This document shows positions 31,536 through 37,435 of a DNA stretch of 37,435 bases, piece by piece. A program made the position numbers and the translations under genes. The stretch is from Aquificaceae bacterium. Its GTDB lineage: Bacteria; Aquificota; Aquificia; Aquificales; Aquificaceae. The stretch lies in the NCBI GenBank assembly GCA_027014155.1, contig JALWEG010000031.1:1-37435 (forward strand). The letters are read 5' to 3'. How positions within the stretch are numbered: the stretch's first letter is position 1; every line of letters begins with the position of its first letter. The notes below the pieces were generated by a model. It had not been told where the DNA came from. It searched no databases and saw only the letters and a list, made by a program, of their open reading frames with translations.

Positions 31536-32375
31536 TTAGAGCCTTTCCATGTATGCGAGAGCTATCTGGCGGGCGGTGTTGCTCATTCTCCTTATGTACC
31601 TTGCCCTCTCCTGCACCGATATGGCACCTCTGGCGTCAAGCAGGTTGAAGGTGTGGGAGCACTTCAGCAGGTAGTCGTAAGCGGGCAGGACCAGCTTCTC
31701 CTCCAACAGCCTTTTGCACTCCCTTTCGTAGGTCTCAAAGAGTTCAAAGAGCATGGCGGTGTCCGCCTTCTCAAAGTTATAAACGCTCCATTCGTATTCG
31801 GCCCTTTTGAACACGTCTCCGTAGGTGTAGGTTCCGTTCCAGTCTATATCGTAAACGCTGTCCACCTCTTGAAGATACATGGCGATTCTCTCAAGTCCGT
31901 AGGTTATCTCTACCGCTATCTCATCAAGGTCTATTCCCCCCGCCTGCTGGAAGTAGGTGAACTGGGTTATCTCCATTCCGTCCAGCCATACCTCCCAGCC
32001 GAGTCCCCACGCGCTCAAGGTGGGGGACTCCCAGTCGTCCTCCACGAACCTTATATCGTGTTTAGAAACATCTATCCCCAAGTGTTCAAGGCTTTCCAAG
32101 TAAAGCTCCTGCGGGTTTATCGGTGCCGGTTTGAGTATCACCTGAAACTGGTAGTAGTGTTGGAGTCTGTTGGGATTCTCTCCGTATCTGCCGTCCTGGG
32201 GCCTTCTGGAGGGCTCAACGTAGGCCACGTTCCACACATCCTTACCCAAGACTTTCAAAAAGGTTGCCGGGTTCATAGTCCCGGCACCCACCTCTATATC
32301 GTAAGGTTGCCAGACAAGGCAGCCTTTCTTGGCCCAGAACTCCTGGAGTTTTAGGATTATGTCCTGAAACAGCAT
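31536..32375 (-). CDS. glyQ: Glycyl-tRNA synthetase alpha subunit
   Basis: The 279-aa catalytic subunit activates glycine. It opens with the family's [20 protein letters not shown] and continues [37 protein letters not shown] and [10 protein letters not shown]. The frame extends over 100 codons upstream, but that part runs across the divergent promoter and is not family-like; the ATG at 32375 gives the normal length and start. There is no Shine-Dalgarno. A perfect TATAAT ends exactly seven bases before this ATG, so the message is probably leaderless. It heads the run glyQ-glyS-ppsA-pilMNO-pilQ. Confidence 0.96.
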   Translation of the reverse strand: MLFQDIILKLQEFWAKKGCLVWQPYDIEVGAGTMNPATFLKVLGKDVWNVAYVEPSRRPQDGRYGENPNRLQHYYQFQVILKPAPINPQELYLESLEHLGIDVSKHDIRFVEDDWESPTLSAWGLGWEVWLDGMEITQFTYFQQAGGIDLDEIAVEITYGLERIAMYLQEVDSVYDIDWNGTYTYGDVFKRAEYEWSVYNFEKADTAMLFELFETYERECKRLLEEKLVLPAYDYLLKCSHTFNLLDARGAISVQERARYIRRMSNTARQIALAYMERL

Positions 32376-32382
32376 AAACATC

Positions 32383-32388
32383 ATTATA
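32383..32388 (-). promoter_or_regulatory. -10 box of a leaderless glyQ promoter
   Basis: A perfect TATAAT on the minus strand ends seven bases before the glyQ ATG. No good -35 stands at 16-18 bases (CCTTTG at 17). Transcription would begin at the ATG itself. It is divergent from the carboxylase promoter, whose -35 begins 25 bases away. Confidence 0.5.
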
Positions 32389-32412
32389 AGGCCAGAGCTT
32401 AGAGCCAAAGGC

Positions 32413-32441
32413 TTGAAAAAGGCTACAAGCTGTACGATAAT
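32413..32441 (+). promoter_or_regulatory. Promoter of the carboxylase-hisG pair
   Basis: TTGAAA (32413-32418, five of six) and GATAAT (32436-32441, five of six) are 17 bases apart. The expected start near 32448 gives a leader of about 25 bases that includes GAGGAG, eight bases before the ATG at 32473. Confidence 0.6.
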
Positions 32442-32472
32442 TAGCAGAAGCCAATTGCGAGGAGTGAAAGCT

Positions 32473-34347
32473 ATGACAAAGGAGAAGATACACATAACCG
32501 ACATATCCCTCAGGGACGGAATCCAAAGCCTGCTGGCTACGAGGGTGAGAACTGAAGACATGCTCCCCGCCATAGAGATTTTAGATAGGTGTGGATTCTG
32601 GTCTCTGGAGGTTTGGGGAGGTGCCACCTTTGATGTCTGTTTGAGGTTCCTGAAAGAAGACCCATGGGAAAGGCTCAGGAAGTTCAAGGAGGCCGCACCG
32701 AGGACAAAGCTGGAGATGCTCCTCAGGGGACAGAACGTTGTGGGCTACAGACACTATCCGGACGACGTGGTGGAAGCCTTCGTCAAAAAGGCCTACGACA
32801 ACGGCATAGAGGTCTTCAGAATCTTTGACGCTCTCAACGATACCAGAAACATGCGCAAGTCCATAGAGGTTGCCAAGAAGGTGGGAGGGATAGTCAAAGG
32901 GGTCCTGTCCTACACCATAAGTCCGGTTCACACGGTTGAGTATTACGTAAAGGTGGCAAGAGAGCTGGTTGATATGGGCATAGACATAATTTCCATAAAA
33001 GACCAGGCCGGGCTCCTATCTCCTAAGGTATCTTACGACCTGGTCTCCGCATTGAAGTCCGAGTTTCCTCAGCACCCCGTTCACCTTCATACACAGACCA
33101 CCGCAGACCTTGCGGAGATGGCCCAGCTAAAAGGTATAGAGGCCGGAGCCACCATAATAGATACCGCCTGCTACTCGCTTTCAGAGCAGACCTCCCACCC
33201 TCCGGGTGAGACGATGATATACGTCCTGAGGGAGTTCGGATACGAGGTTGATGTGGACTCCAACCTTTACAAGAAGGCGGGAGACCTGCTCAAGGAGGTT
33301 AGAGCCAAGTATAAGAAGTTTGACGTTCTACCTCCGTATCCGGACGTGGAGGTGCTGATACATCAAATACCCGGCGGTATGATAAGCAACTTCATCAGCC
33401 AGCTCAGGGAGCAAAACCTGGAAGATAAACTGGAAGACGTGATGAAAGAGGTCATACAGGTCAGGGAGGATTTGGGTTATCCACCGCTTGTGACTCCCAC
33501 CAGTCAGATAGTCGGTACTCAGGCGTTTCTGAACGTCCTTCATGGGGAGAGGTACAAGGTGGTGACCAAGGAGACTAAGGACTACGTCAAGGGACTTTAC
33601 GGAAAACCCCCCGCCCCCGTGAAGGAGGAGATTCTTAAGAAGATTCTGGGTGATGAGAAACCCATATACGATACAAGGCCCGCAGACCTGCTTGAGCCGG
33701 AGTTAGAGAAGATAAAGGAAGAGGCTTACGAGGCGGGTGCCAGGAGCGAGGAAGACGTCATCTCCTACGTTCTCTTCCCCATGGTTGCAAAGGAGTTCTT
33801 TGAGAGAAGGGAGAAGGTAGAAAAGGGAGAGGAGCCGCCCATACCTATAGAGGAGATGGAAGAGTCTCCCTGCGACGATAAAAAGGCTCCCGTTGAGTTC
33901 AACATAACCGTTCACGGAGAGCAGTATCACGTCCAGATAGCCGGTAAAGGTGAGGAATCTCCCGAAGGGAGAACCTTCTTCATAAGGCTTGACGACCAGC
34001 TGGCGGAGGTGGTTCTTCAGCCCATAAGGGAGGTTGAGGTAGGTGGCGTATCCTACGAGGTACCCGAAGGCTCGCCCGTATCGCCCAAGAGACCTAAGCC
34101 CAGAGACATAGGGGATATAACCTCTCCCGTATCCGGTAAGGTAGTGAACATAAAAGTGAGCAGGGGTCAGGAGGTCAAAGAGGGCGATGTGATACTGGTT
34201 ATAGAGGCTATGAAGATGGAGAACGAGATACACAGTCCCGTTGACGGCGTGGTTGAGGAGATTTTCGTAAAGGTGGGTGAGCTGGTGAATCCCGACGAGG
34301 TGATAATGAGAATCCGTCCCAAACGGCGTGGAAAAAGGGGTAAATGA
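32473..34347 (+). CDS. Biotin-dependent 2-oxoacid carboxylase, carboxyltransferase/biotin subunit (PycB, OadA or CfiA type)
   Basis: The 624-aa protein has an N-terminal carboxyltransferase TIM barrel ([60 protein letters not shown]) with metal ligands in PVHLHTQ, and a C-terminal biotinyl domain with EAMKMENE (biotinylated Lys581). A separate biotin carboxylase subunit is required and is not here. Two motifs differ from common PycB/OadA: RDGIQS in place of RDAHQS, and [11 protein letters not shown] in place of H-x-TTGMAEM. Hydrogenobacter has two such enzymes, for pyruvate and for 2-oxoglutarate (CfiA); these changes may signal the latter. The ATG at 32473 is set by GAGGAG upstream. The stop overlaps hisG by four bases. 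Confidence 0.88.
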   Translation: MTKEKIHITDISLRDGIQSLLATRVRTEDMLPAIEILDRCGFWSLEVWGGATFDVCLRFLKEDPWERLRKFKEAAPRTKLEMLLRGQNVVGYRHYPDDVVEAFVKKAYDNGIEVFRIFDALNDTRNMRKSIEVAKKVGGIVKGVLSYTISPVHTVEYYVKVARELVDMGIDIISIKDQAGLLSPKVSYDLVSALKSEFPQHPVHLHTQTTADLAEMAQLKGIEAGATIIDTACYSLSEQTSHPPGETMIYVLREFGYEVDVDSNLYKKAGDLLKEVRAKYKKFDVLPPYPDVEVLIHQIPGGMISNFISQLREQNLEDKLEDVMKEVIQVREDLGYPPLVTPTSQIVGTQAFLNVLHGERYKVVTKETKDYVKGLYGKPPAPVKEEILKKILGDEKPIYDTRPADLLEPELEKIKEEAYEAGARSEEDVISYVLFPMVAKEFFERREKVEKGEEPPIPIEEMEESPCDDKKAPVEFNITVHGEQYHVQIAGKGEESPEGRTFFIRLDDQLAEVVLQPIREVEVGGVSYEVPEGSPVSPKRPKPRDIGDITSPVSGKVVNIKVSRGQEVKEGDVILVIEAMKMENEIHSPVDGVVEEIFVKVGELVNPDEVIMRIRPKRRGKRGK

Positions 34348-34955
34348 GGATAGCCCTTCCCAAAGGACGCCTTTTCAAGGAAAGCGTTGAACTCTTTCTA
34401 AAGAGGGGAATTCTTGAAGAACCCATAGAAGAGGGTAGGAAGTTAGTTATAAAGGTTGGAGAGCTTGAGGTTATGCTCGTCAAGCCCTTTGACGTGCCCG
34501 TCTATGTAGAGAACGGAGCTGCGGACCTGGGTGTGTGCGGGTACGATGTCCTCCTTGAGAGGCCCTCGGAGGTGTATAGACACGTGGATTTGGGCATAGG
34601 CGAGTGTAGGGTGTGCGTTGCCGGAAAGCCCGAAGGCAGGCTGATATACGAAGAGTCCCCCTGCCTGAGGGTGGCCACCAAGTATAGGTTCATAACCGAT
34701 TCCTTCTTCAAAGCTAAGGGTAAGAGGGTCAGGATACTCCACCTGAACGGCTCCGTGGAGCTGGCACCCCTGATAGGGCTATCCGACCTGATAGTGGACT
34801 TAGTTCAAACCGGGAGAACCTTGAAAGAGAACGGCCTCGTGGTCATAGAGGAGATTACCCGCTCAAGCGCATGGCTCATATCCAACAAGGCCAGCTTCAG
34901 GAGCAAAAGAGCCGAAATTCTCCCATTTATAGACAAACTTGTGAAAGCACTTTGA
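34344..34955 (+). CDS. hisG: ATP phosphoribosyltransferase, short form
   Basis: The 203-aa enzyme catalyses the first step of histidine synthesis, joining ATP and PRPP. It starts [18 protein letters not shown] and carries the PRPP-binding segment GSVELAPLIGLSDLIVDLVQTGRTLKENG in shortened view (SDLIVDLVQTGRTLKENG). It lacks the regulatory C-terminal domain of long HisG, so it needs HisZ, which is not in the window. The ATG overlaps the carboxylase stop (ATGA). Its stop codon directly abuts the stop of the convergent porin gene with no base between. Confidence 0.96.
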   Translation: MRIALPKGRLFKESVELFLKRGILEEPIEEGRKLVIKVGELEVMLVKPFDVPVYVENGAADLGVCGYDVLLERPSEVYRHVDLGIGECRVCVAGKPEGRLIYEESPCLRVATKYRFITDSFFKAKGKRVRILHLNGSVELAPLIGLSDLIVDLVQTGRTLKENGLVVIEEITRSSAWLISNKASFRSKRAEILPFIDKLVKAL

Positions 34956-36065
34956 TTACCAGTTGAACCATAGCTCCACTACAAAGTCCGTATAATCTTT
35001 AGCCGATTTTCTATTTACTTGATCCACACTGAAGGCAATTCTATTTCCCGTACCCTTTACATAAAGGTTTACTGCAACTCCTATGGTGGTCGTATCTTCA
35101 TTTTTTGAACTCTTATCATCAGCCTTTGACCACTTGAAGGCTACGGCGGGTTTCCCAAAACCAGAAAATACCTTTTTGTTGTAAAGAACCTGCCCTTGGA
35201 ACAGATATCCTCTCACATCCTTTCCGTCGGCTCCTCCTAAATTCTTGTGATTGACAAACCCTGCTTGCAAGTTAGGCGTTAGGTTGCCGAGTTTTTTCTC
35301 CCACATAATGTCAAATCCGTAAGAGTTTACTGTAACTCCCTTTATCTTCTGGGTAATGTAAGCCGCACCGAAGGTCAAAACATCAAATTTGCCTAAATAG
35401 GTTTCCTTAAGTACATACTTTCTTTCAGGTTTATATCCCAAGAAAGTGGGGGTAAACTGTAGGCGGATAGCGTAAGCGGGGTTTACATCTTCACCCGAAC
35501 TTTTGTCGGTCATATCGTATATTCCGGTGTAGTATTTAAGCAAGCCACCTAAGGTATTTCCCCAAACTGTTACTCCCGTGGAGTACGCACTACTCCTTTT
35601 GAGCCTATCTTTCTTGTATATAGGATTTGTAAAGGCCTTCACTTTGTGCCCATAATTGACCCCCGTAGGGGTTAAGAAAGACCAGCCGGACCTTAGACCC
35701 GAGTTTCTCTGGAAGGGAACCTTATGAGCACCTGCCTGAACTTTAAAACTCTTTGCGAAGTCAAAGAGTATATACATATCAAGTATATTAAAACGCTCCT
35801 CATCTTTGGGGTTAAAATCACCTTGCCATACAAATTTCATATATTTATTGAGTTCACCTTTACCCATTATTCTTCCGTGGAGAACGGTAAAATCAAAGTC
35901 CGATTTATCGGTGTCGCTTCTCTTTCCGAAGTAGCCTCCCCTGAGCTTTCCTTTGAACTTAATGTCAATAGCAGCTTTCTCACTTACCTGAATCTTCACC
36001 GCGTTAGAAACACCTCCGCTCACCAAGGTTAAAAGGCTGACCCCTAAGATAAACTTTCTGCACAT
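34956..36065 (-). CDS. Outer-membrane porin (phosphate-selective porin O/P-like)
   Basis: The 369-aa protein has a signal peptide (CRKFILGVSLLTLVSGGVSNA) and a series of alternating amphipathic strands ending in an aromatic C-terminus (VELWFNW), as in 16-stranded porins. Segments such as KFVWQGDFNPKDEERFNILDMYILFDF and VQAGAHKVPFQRNSG (read in parts) match the OprO/P-type layout. Substrate is unknown; the exported rhodanese just upstream suggests a small sulfur or other oxyanion. The ATG at 36065 is chosen over a GTG three codons earlier because GGGAGG lies eight bases before it. The gene starts five bases after the rhodanese stop. Confidence 0.82.
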   Translation of the reverse strand: MCRKFILGVSLLTLVSGGVSNAVKIQVSEKAAIDIKFKGKLRGGYFGKRSDTDKSDFDFTVLHGRIMGKGELNKYMKFVWQGDFNPKDEERFNILDMYILFDFAKSFKVQAGAHKVPFQRNSGLRSGWSFLTPTGVNYGHKVKAFTNPIYKKDRLKRSSAYSTGVTVWGNTLGGLLKYYTGIYDMTDKSSGEDVNPAYAIRLQFTPTFLGYKPERKYVLKETYLGKFDVLTFGAAYITQKIKGVTVNSYGFDIMWEKKLGNLTPNLQAGFVNHKNLGGADGKDVRGYLFQGQVLYNKKVFSGFGKPAVAFKWSKADDKSSKNEDTTTIGVAVNLYVKGTGNRIAFSVDQVNRKSAKDYTDFVVELWFNW

Positions 36066-36070
36066 ATCTA

Positions 36071-37006
36071 TCACCTCCCATTAAGGTTTTCAAAACCGTT
36101 GAGTATTGGTATCTCTTTAATGCGGGAAGCTTCAAGCATTCCCCCTTCGTAAACCCATGCAACTTTTTTCTTTAAAATCGCTCTCAAAACAAACCAAACA
36201 CCGCTGGATACGTGTCCAGAACCGCAGTAAGTTAAAATGGGTCTGTCCAAATCTATACCTCTTTCTTCAAAGAGAGCTTCAATTTCTTCCTTGCCGAGCA
36301 ATGTGTAGTACGCACCTTCTTGCCACACCAATTCTCCGGCATCTAACCACTTTGCTCCTTTTATATGTCCGTCTCTGGGCATTCTTGGGTCATCGAACTC
36401 TCCGGTAAACCTGTTTTCAGGCCTCGCATCCACGAGTTGTATCTCTTTTGGATGCTTTACCGCATAAAGGACACTATCCGTGGATGCGAGTGTGAAGGGA
36501 GGGTTATAGGAAATCTTAAAGCTACTGGCGGGCAGCTTGTTTTCACCTTTTTCAATAGGTTTTTCTTCGTCTATCCATTTAGCTATCCCCCCGTCCAACA
36601 GATAAACTTCTCTAACCCCTGCCCATACTAACTGGAGTATTACTCTCGTTGCATCTGTCCAGTCCCTTAAACTTGAACCACTTCCATAGACTACGATAGG
36701 AACATCGCGTCTTAGTCCAAGTTCTGAGAGAATCGTTTCAAGCTCATCGTTGGGCAAGATTACAGCTGGAACGCCGTTCACTTTATGTGTGAGCTTGAGA
36801 TAATCAATATTTATAGCCGTTGGTATATGTTCCTCTTTATATCCCTCGTGCCGTGCATCTACAATTATTACCTTCTTTTTCTTCTTAATAAAAGTCAGCA
36901 GCTTGTCAGTTGATATGAGGCCCAGCTTGTAATCCTTAGGTATGCTTGGAAAATCTGTAGAGAAAGCAAAAACTGTCCATGCGAGCAAAGCTATAACCCT
37001 AATCAT
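36071..37006 (-). CDS. Exported tandem-rhodanese thiosulfate sulfurtransferase
   Basis: The 311-aa protein has a signal peptide (IRVIALLAWTVFAFS) and two rhodanese domains. Domain 2 has the active-site loop YCGSGHVSSG with catalytic Cys261; domain 1 has YGSGSSLRD at the same place and no cysteine, so it is inactive, as is normal in tandem rhodaneses. The enzyme would move a sulfane sulfur from thiosulfate or a similar donor in the periplasm. There is no Shine-Dalgarno; a TATTAT box ends nine bases before the ATG. It forms an operon with the porin and is divergent from a LysR regulator. Confidence 0.9.
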   Translation of the reverse strand: MIRVIALLAWTVFAFSTDFPSIPKDYKLGLISTDKLLTFIKKKKKVIIVDARHEGYKEEHIPTAINIDYLKLTHKVNGVPAVILPNDELETILSELGLRRDVPIVVYGSGSSLRDWTDATRVILQLVWAGVREVYLLDGGIAKWIDEEKPIEKGENKLPASSFKISYNPPFTLASTDSVLYAVKHPKEIQLVDARPENRFTGEFDDPRMPRDGHIKGAKWLDAGELVWQEGAYYTLLGKEEIEALFEERGIDLDRPILTYCGSGHVSSGVWFVLRAILKKKVAWVYEGGMLEASRIKEIPILNGFENLNGR

Positions 37007-37015
37007 AGGTTTTGA

Positions 37016-37044
37016 ATAATAGTTGACGCATTTTGATTTGTGAA
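37016..37044 (-). promoter_or_regulatory. Promoter of the rhodanese-porin operon
   Basis: On the minus strand TTCACA (37039-37044, five of six) and TATTAT (37016-37021, five of six) are 17 bases apart. The -10 ends nine bases before the rhodanese ATG, giving almost no leader. It overlaps the spacer of the divergent LysR promoter. Confidence 0.6.
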
Positions 37045-37051
37045 ATACATT
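37023..37051 (+). promoter_or_regulatory. Promoter of the LysR-family gene
   Basis: TTGACG (37023-37028, five of six) and TACATT (37046-37051, four of six) are 17 bases apart. The promoter interlocks with the rhodanese promoter on the other strand. LysR proteins typically bind such divergent regions and control both sides. Confidence 0.55.
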
Positions 37052-37079
37052 TTCTTTCTGGTTGTCATAGACGGAAGCT

Positions 37080-37435
37080 ATGGATATAGATATCCAAAAG
37101 CTTAAATACTTTGTGGCTGTTTATGAGGAAAGGAACATCACAAAAGCAGCAGAGAGATGTTATATATCTCAGCCTGCTCTTTCGGCGATAATTCAACGCT
37201 TGGAAAATACACTTGGAGTAACTCTTTTTACAAGAAATAAGAAAGGAGTTATCCCGACAGAAAATGCACACAGATTCTATAAACACGCAAAGGACCTAAT
37301 AGAGAACTACAATAAAACGTTCTCTTATTTAAAATCAGAAGCCTTAAAGAGAACAATATCTATAGGCATAATACCTACAATAAAGGCCGACATAATCTAT
37401 AATATCGTCAATAATCTACGCATAAAAAAAGAAAA
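37080..37435 (+). CDS. LysR-family transcription regulator, N-terminal part (runs off window)
   Basis: The open frame starts at ATG 37080 (MDIDIQKLKYFVAVYEE) and continues to the window edge, 118 codons. Residues 4-63 form the LysR winged helix-turn-helix, with NITKAAERCYISQPALSAII as the helix-turn-helix and RLENTLGVTLFTRNKKGVIPT as the rest. The effector-binding domain begins at ISIGIIPTIKADI. Being divergent from the rhodanese-porin operon, with interlocked promoters, it probably regulates that operon in response to a sulfur compound. Only a weak ribosome-binding site (GGAAG) is present. Confidence 0.9.
   Translation, partial: MDIDIQKLKYFVAVYEERNITKAAERCYISQPALSAIIQRLENTLGVTLFTRNKKGVIPTENAHRFYKHAKDLIENYNKTFSYLKSEALKRTISIGIIPTIKADIIYNIVNNLRIKKE

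Noticed and set aside
31386-32354. 322-aa plus-strand open frame over glyS/glyQ
   Set aside because: It is antisense to glyQ over its whole length, and the translated product has no recognisable domain.
32376-32687. N-terminal extension of glyQ by about 104 residues
   Set aside because: It crosses the divergent promoter region and the 5' end of the carboxylase gene, and the family starts at [12 protein letters not shown].
1-37435. tRNA, rRNA, CRISPR array, insertion sequence or prophage
   Set aside because: No cloverleaf, rRNA-like stretch, spaced repeat array, transposase or phage structural gene was seen by eye on either strand.

Overview
The window looks like a piece of a bacterial chromosome from the Aquificaceae (Aquifex / Hydrogenobacter / Hydrogenivirga / Thermocrinis relatives). 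This is inferred from gene content, not from a search. The supporting signs are a split carbamoyl-phosphate synthase large subunit, a cytosolic group-2-like NiFe hydrogenase small subunit, a SoxCD-less sox thiosulfate-oxidation operon, a biotin-dependent 2-oxoacid carboxylase of the type used with the reductive TCA cycle, short-form HisG, and separate glycyl-tRNA synthetase alpha and beta genes. No rRNA, tRNA, CRISPR array, insertion sequence or prophage was seen.

Layout. (1) 1-5276: the tail of a hemerythrin-like protein, then a minus-strand run secD > carB (N-terminal half) > hydrogenase small subunit > IscA-type Fe-S carrier > a 35-aa membrane microprotein > an unknown 115-aa protein. (2) 5385-8532, plus strand: tandem universal stress protein, SulP anion transporter with STAS domain, peptide deformylase. 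(3) 8595-14964: an accessory island. On the minus strand it holds a DUF1232 membrane protein, a 79-aa protein, a LeoA-like dynamin GTPase, a second membrane-spanning dynamin-like GTPase, a DUF445 membrane protein, and a membrane-anchored XRE regulator. A divergent unknown 239-aa gene shares its control region. The two GTPase genes are clearly more AT-rich than their surroundings. This is the best candidate in the window for an undescribed system, probably concerned with membrane remodelling, membrane surveillance or defence. (4) 15052-22488: a YhcC-family radical SAM gene, then convergently the sox operon soxW-Y-Z-A-X-B followed by two DUF302 proteins and a periplasmic metallo-beta-lactamase-fold protein. 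A Rho-independent hairpin lies inside the operon between soxX and soxB. (5) 22492-32375: one long minus-strand run glyQ > glyS > ppsA > pilM > pilN > pilO > pilP-like > pilQ with many stop/start overlaps. (6) 32473-34955, plus strand: a biotinylated carboxyltransferase subunit (pyruvate or 2-oxoglutarate carboxylase) and hisG. (7) 34956-37435: an outer-membrane porin and an exported tandem rhodanese, divergent from a LysR regulator that runs off the end.

How it fits together. The picture is a thermophilic chemolithoautotroph that oxidises reduced sulfur (sox, rhodanese, perhaps SulP for oxyanion movement) and hydrogen, and fixes carbon through carboxylations and PEP synthesis (carboxylase, ppsA). 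It also builds type IV pili.

Regulation. Several genes lack a Shine-Dalgarno and have a -10 box exactly 7 bases (three genes) or 9-14 bases (three more) before the start codon, which suggests leaderless or near-leaderless transcripts. Two divergent gene pairs (14144/14245 and 37006/37080) have interlocking back-to-back promoters, the first with both -35 boxes inside one perfect 15-bp palindrome.
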